The position numbers and the translations under genes were made by a program. From Serripes groenlandicus (taxonomy: Eukaryota; Mollusca; Bivalvia; Cardiida; Cardiidae), in contig JASEVX010000010.1 of assembly GCA_031761405.1 (NCBI GenBank), positions 29,146,674-29,210,673 of the forward strand: 64,000 nt of DNA, in the 5' to 3' direction. How positions within the stretch are numbered: position 1 is the first letter of the stretch; the number at the start of each line of letters is the position of its first letter. The notes below the pieces were generated by a model. That model was not told the origin of the DNA. It worked only from the letters and a program-made list of their open reading frames with translations, and did no database searches. This document shows positions 42,801 to 48,800 of this stretch, piece after piece.

Positions 42801-45800
42801 AGCCACTTGTCCAGGACAAGTGACTATCAGAATGCCACTTGTCCTGCTAAGATTCTCACTTGTCCCACTTTTCTGCACACCAAGTTTAACATGCGACAAA
42901 TATAAGAATTGTGTGGTAGCCCGGATCGCGGTTTCTTGAGTGTTTTAATTGTTTTTTAGTGGGTTTTTTTTCTAGTTCTGTATAAAGATAACATTAAGAG
43001 CACACAATGTACATGATTTAAGGGTAGTGAACAATTCAAATAACATTATTGCAAAAGACCTGTAGTGCAGCATTCAGTTAAAAAAAAAATATGAAATTTG
43101 GAAAAGAGATTATTTTTCACTAGGTTATTTGAAATATTCTGCATAAAATGTATGTATTTTATCCATATTTACAAAAGATTCAAAAGCTATTGAATGAAAT
43201 GTTAAACTTGAGACAACATAGTCAAATGATGCAATAGCACTTTTCAAATTGAAGATAACAAAATAATAAGGTCACCGATTTAGGTCCCTCACCAAAACAG
43301 GGCAGTGTTCGATACGAGGGTCAGTTTTACAAAGAAAGACATATTAAATAAATTCAATTTTATTAACCGAAAGTCAAATTTATCAGGTTCAATGTAGGTT
43401 ATTAAATCAAAAAATATTGTCAAAAAAAATGAAAGACAACAAAACGTTAAATTTGTTTCATGTGTTGCGGTCAATCTCATTAAAATCATCTCCTATTAAC
43501 GCTACACATTTACATTTAGTCAGATCGGGGTACTTTAAATAGTCAGATTGGTGTTGCGGTATTATTAACATAGCCGCCATTTTGATGATTACGCAATGTT
43601 AATCATGGTTCCCTACTTTGAGAATTAGAAATCGGTAAACAGCGTTGAATGTAAACATCGGGGTCGTCAGGTCGCGAATGTTATTCACCCAATTTCTCAT
43701 TTCATCCAATGAAATCGCAACTATTAAGTCATATGATTTTTTTCCCGCCGTTTATGCTAATTAATTTTGGTAAACAAAGCCGTGATTGGGCAATTATCAT
43801 ACTCGGGGGAATCATTTATATATTTCATTCCAAACAATTTTCTTTGTGTCCCTCCCTACAGAAAATCAAACTGGGATCCCACCGGGATCCCAGTGGGATC
43901 CCAGTGGGATCCCAGTGGGATGATCATATCCCAGTGGGATGTCATCATTTCAGTGGGATAGAAATTAATCCCAGTGGGATACTGGTGACCGGGATCCCAG
44001 TGACTGGGATCCCGGTGAAAATGACATATCAATCCCACTGAGATTGAGTAGATTTCCCATTGGGATCCCATTAAATTTTCACTAGAAAATTGACATTGCA
44101 TGCATGGTACTTCAATTATACTTCTAAGACTTATACTTTGTCTACTTTGATAAAACAGTTATTAATGAACTTAAATTATTTGTCGTTGTTGATTTATTGA
44201 AAGAAAAAACTTTTTTTTTTTTTTTTTCAATTGTCTGCAATTTTAATATGGACATTTAGCTATTCAAATTAGATCACATGAAATCAGGAATCATAATCTG
44301 CACTTAATTTGAAGAAAAAAATCACACTAAAAAAAAATGCTTGCCTCAATCCTTTTAACAAACAAATCTTCAGCAGACGATCTTTAAACTTATAGGCAAA
44401 TTGTTGATTATCTCTTCAAACATAAGTTGAACAGTATATGTATTATGTCCCTGGGTGAAATGAATAATAGAGTTGAAAAAATCATAGTTAAAGTAGCAAT
44501 TTCTCCTTTTGTCACAATGTTATTGAAATGTGTTAGCTGCAGATGCATATAAATGCGTCTACAAATAGGTAAGGGTCAACTTATTTACCCAGGAAAAAAC
44601 TCTGCAGCTCTGACCTACTTCTTTCCTCCACAAATGAGCCACGTCATACACAAATGACAAAAATGACATTTTGGGTCTCTGCAACCAGTTGATATTCATA
44701 TATATATTTATATATATAGTCTGGTCAGGATCTTTCGTTTTCGCCATTCATATTGTCACAAAAAACATCTTTAACTCCACAGGGGAATAACAATGACTCA
44801 GTGAAAAGCTGACATAGAAGTATGAAATGTGATCGTAGCTCATTGATAAATAATGTGGGTTTTCATATGACGTAGCTCAATATCCGGGGAAATTAAAACA
44901 AAGGGCTGTGAATATGTTAGGTCACGTGATTTAGACAGCCACACTTGCATAAGTAAAATGGATTTTTCGAAGCATTTATATTCGGGTCAGTTCAAATTAA
45001 TTAATGTATGACATGTCATCAACTGGATTTCCAAATTGCTTAAATACATGCCTCTGCGCACATTTGTCCAGATTTTTTTATAAATTCTTTAGGTTGAAAA
45101 AAACACAAAACACTGATCATTGGAAAACAGCACCCATGGTGCACCTAAACATTGTTGCTGGGTTTCTAATAAGCCATTCTGGGATTTGACGCAGGAGATA
45201 CTTTCAGCTAACAAACTTTTAATTTTAAAATATTGTGAGAAAGGAAGACACTTTTTGTCTGCTTTAGATACATAAAAAATGCGTCTACCAATTCATTGCA
45301 TCCCATCGACCGTCTTTATTTTTTTAACATGAATTATTTATGTTTAAAATATGGTACGTCATTGGCGCGTGGCATGACGTCATAAATAAAAGATCGAGCG
45401 TCTGTTCAAACCATGATGGCGACCATTTTCAACACGAATGCTGATTCACGGATTGTATATGCAATTTATCGCCGATGCTTGCATTTATTTTTGTTTGGTT
45501 GAGGGATAAAGTGTTCTAGAATGTTCGTAAGTAAATACTTTTCCTTTATCTTGCATTATTTCATTTTTATTGCAATCAAAAAGCTGTGACGAAGATCTCA
45601 AAATTCCCCCTCTGTCCCAAAAGATTAATATTACAGAAATATTTTAAAACATTTATTTGATCATCAGTGTTTTTTCTCGCTGTTTTGTGACCAGGGCCCT
45701 TTCCATTGTGAAAATATTGACATGTTAAATGTGATAAAAGGCAAATTTTGTGAAATTTAGACCTACTTTTGTGAAAAAAAAGGGAATTAAGTCTTTTTAT

Positions 45801-48800
45801 TGTGAATGTCGGCCCAAATTTGGGTTAAAAAACCCACAAAACACTGATCATATAATTGGAATATGTTAACCTGCGTACAGCACCCACCTAAACATTGATG
45901 CAGGAGAAAACTATTTTTTTATTAGTCCCTTACCGTTCAGTGACCGGATGGGGACTATAGGTTTGGTCGATTCTGTCCGTCAGTCCCACCTAACTTTGTC
46001 CGGCCCGCATCTTAACTTAAACTATCCATCATAGGATTTCAAAGAAACTTGGCACACCCGTTAACCATGCTGAGGTGGCCTGGCGTGCACAAGACCCAGG
46101 CCTGTACCTCAAATGTGCAGGTCACACTTGGAGGTCAAAGGTCAAAATGAGTACAGTTTGATAGGACTACCTTGTTCGGCTCATATCTAAACCATGCATC
46201 ATAGGATTTCTAAGTTACTGGGCACACATGTTCACCATGATGAGGTGGCACCCAAGACACAGGCCTGTACCACAAAGGTCAAGGTCACACTTAGAGGTAG
46301 GGGACTTTTGTATTGATTGCAATATGACATTAACTTTTGTTTGATTGATTGGGGTTTAACGCTGTTTTCAACATAGTTTCTAAGCAACTGGTTGCTTTTC
46401 CACATAGATTGTTAAACAGCCCATTGGTGAAAGACGAATTATGCAGGTCACAATGACTTTTCAATCGTCGGAAAGAATGTTGGCCGAGCTTGGATTCAAA
46501 CTCACAACCCTTGGATTGACAGCCCGCGTCGCTAGCGACTCACTGAGCTACTGGGGCTTGGATCTGATTTGTTTGAACCATAAATTTTTACTGGAGCAGA
46601 ATGCACAAATTCAAGACACATTCCCACATTTACAAATTATATTTGCCTAAACCAGCTGTTCAAATTAATTTGAATTAATACTTGAATGCATACTTTTCAG
46701 AGGAAGCGGGCAGAATTAGGAAAACATTCTAGCTTGGGAAAACTGACGAAAGTTTCAAGGACACTACCACAGTAACCTGCTCCCGGTGTTCCAGATAAAC
46801 TATTGACAACAAAGGTGAATATTTTATATTTATATACCTGACTTGAGGATTAAGTCCTCAAATGTAAATTTTCATACAGTCCTGTCAAATTAATGAAAAT
46901 TAAACCTATTATTTGAAAGAGTGCAATATTCAACCATGAATATTTAGAAAAGTATTAAGAGATAAGTTTGCAAACTTACTTTATATAATTACTTAGATAT
47001 TTACCTTATATGAATGTCTATGAAATTTGAAGTGTTTTTTTGTTGGAGTCTTTAGAATATTCTCAAAAATGGTTGCTGAATTCGAGGCCTGAGTCTTTTC
47101 AATAATGTTTTGTTAAAGAAATCCTAACAATCGCTTTATACTTCTTCTGACAGTTGTCAGTTCCTTTCCACATATGAACTGTCCAGCGAGAAAACCAACA
47201 TTGTAGACTCTGCGTAAAGTGACGATCCGGATCATCCTTAGCATGTCACACAGGCTAACTTGGACAGACACTTTCCACCTCCTGTGGATTTTATGTTTCA
47301 TGAATCATTACTCTATATACCTCTATCAATCTAAGACGAAATGTGTTGGTCAGGATTATCCTGCCTTGGACTGCGCAGGCTGACCTGGATCCATACATTA
47401 CGCAGAGTCGATGATGCTGGTTTTCTGGTGGAACAGCTCATATTGAGACAATGTCAGGACATCATAGAAATGTCTGTAAGGTAATCGTTAAAGTAAAACA
47501 TCATTTAGTATTGCAGATGTTTTCATTCATCTTGCAGATATAATTATATGTGACGCATCAAAATAAGCAAAGACGCAAAATCGACCTAAACCAGTAAATA
47601 TTTAGGAAAAAGTATTATTAAATGAAGGGGTATATAGGAGTCACTGTGTCGGGCTGTCGGTTGGCCAGAAGCCATATTTTGTCGGGCCTATTTCTTACAA
47701 CCACTGGGTGGAATTCAATAGAATTTTACATGAGGAGATGTGCATATCCTAAAGGGGTTGCGATTGCATGTTATTTTACAGAGTTATGGCCCTTTTACTT
47801 ATTAAGTTATGGTGTAGGTCAAGGTGCTGTTTAGGGGGTATTTATCATCTTCAGTGATATTTCTTGTTTGTTTATTTATTATATTAAAGAAATCATGTTT
47901 TTACTTGTATTTCACAGTACTGTTTTACTTTAAAGTAATTAATTGCGCGCTAAATGACCTTAGCTGTCGATGCGCCATAAAACAATATACATTCATTCAT
48001 TCATTTACTTTAAAGTACTGTATTTCATTTGCCTTGCATTAATGGCTCAATGATAACACAAATAAATTAAGTATCATGTAAATCATTAATGGCAGATTTT
48101 TTATCTCATGGTTAGAATGAGCTAGGGTACTGATTTTTATGGTTGTACATGCAGTATAATTATTTCTTGTTGTCACATGAAATTTACAACATATTGTCAT
48201 TTGTTTTAGGTGAACTGTTCAACAACTTTCATTTGACGGCCACAGAGGAGGAGAAGACCAGGATCTGGATGGAAACAGTGGTTCCCAAGCTCAACAACAA
48301 AATAAGAGCATCCGAGATAATAAATACAATTAAAAGATTAATTAAATAAAATAAAACTTTGTTAGATATTTGAGCTCATAATTTATAGTTGATTTAAACT
48401 GCATGACTTCTAACTACACCTGAGCACAAAGTGAAGGGTGAGCTATTGTGATCACTTGTCGTCATCTATCTGTCTGTTCACATTTTTCTACAATCAGTTT
48501 GTAATTATGTTTTCCTTTCAATTCTAAAATTTTATGTATATATCTTTTGAACATTCACAGAGGTCACAACACTGATTTTAGATGTTCTTGAACACATTTT
48601 ACTCAAATTTCAATGTTACTTTGCACCTTTCTCTGACTGAAATCTCATTGAAATCTCAACAAAACTATGGGATGCGGGTGGGACCCACTGGAAAAATTTG
48701 TTTGAATCCCACTGGGATGATGGTGGGATCCCACTGGGATAATGATGAGATCCCATTGGGATAAAGGTGGGACCCACTGGGAAAATTGGTTGGGATCCCA

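Noticed and set aside
43289..43489. 66-codon minus ORF as a transposase remnant
   Set aside because: No hAT motifs and too short; treated as chance within the 7-kb element.
46701..48349. A joined two-exon gene 46701-46814 plus 48210-48349
   Set aside because: The only frame giving the terminal exon its sequence meets a stop in the upstream stretch, so I do not present them as one coding sequence.
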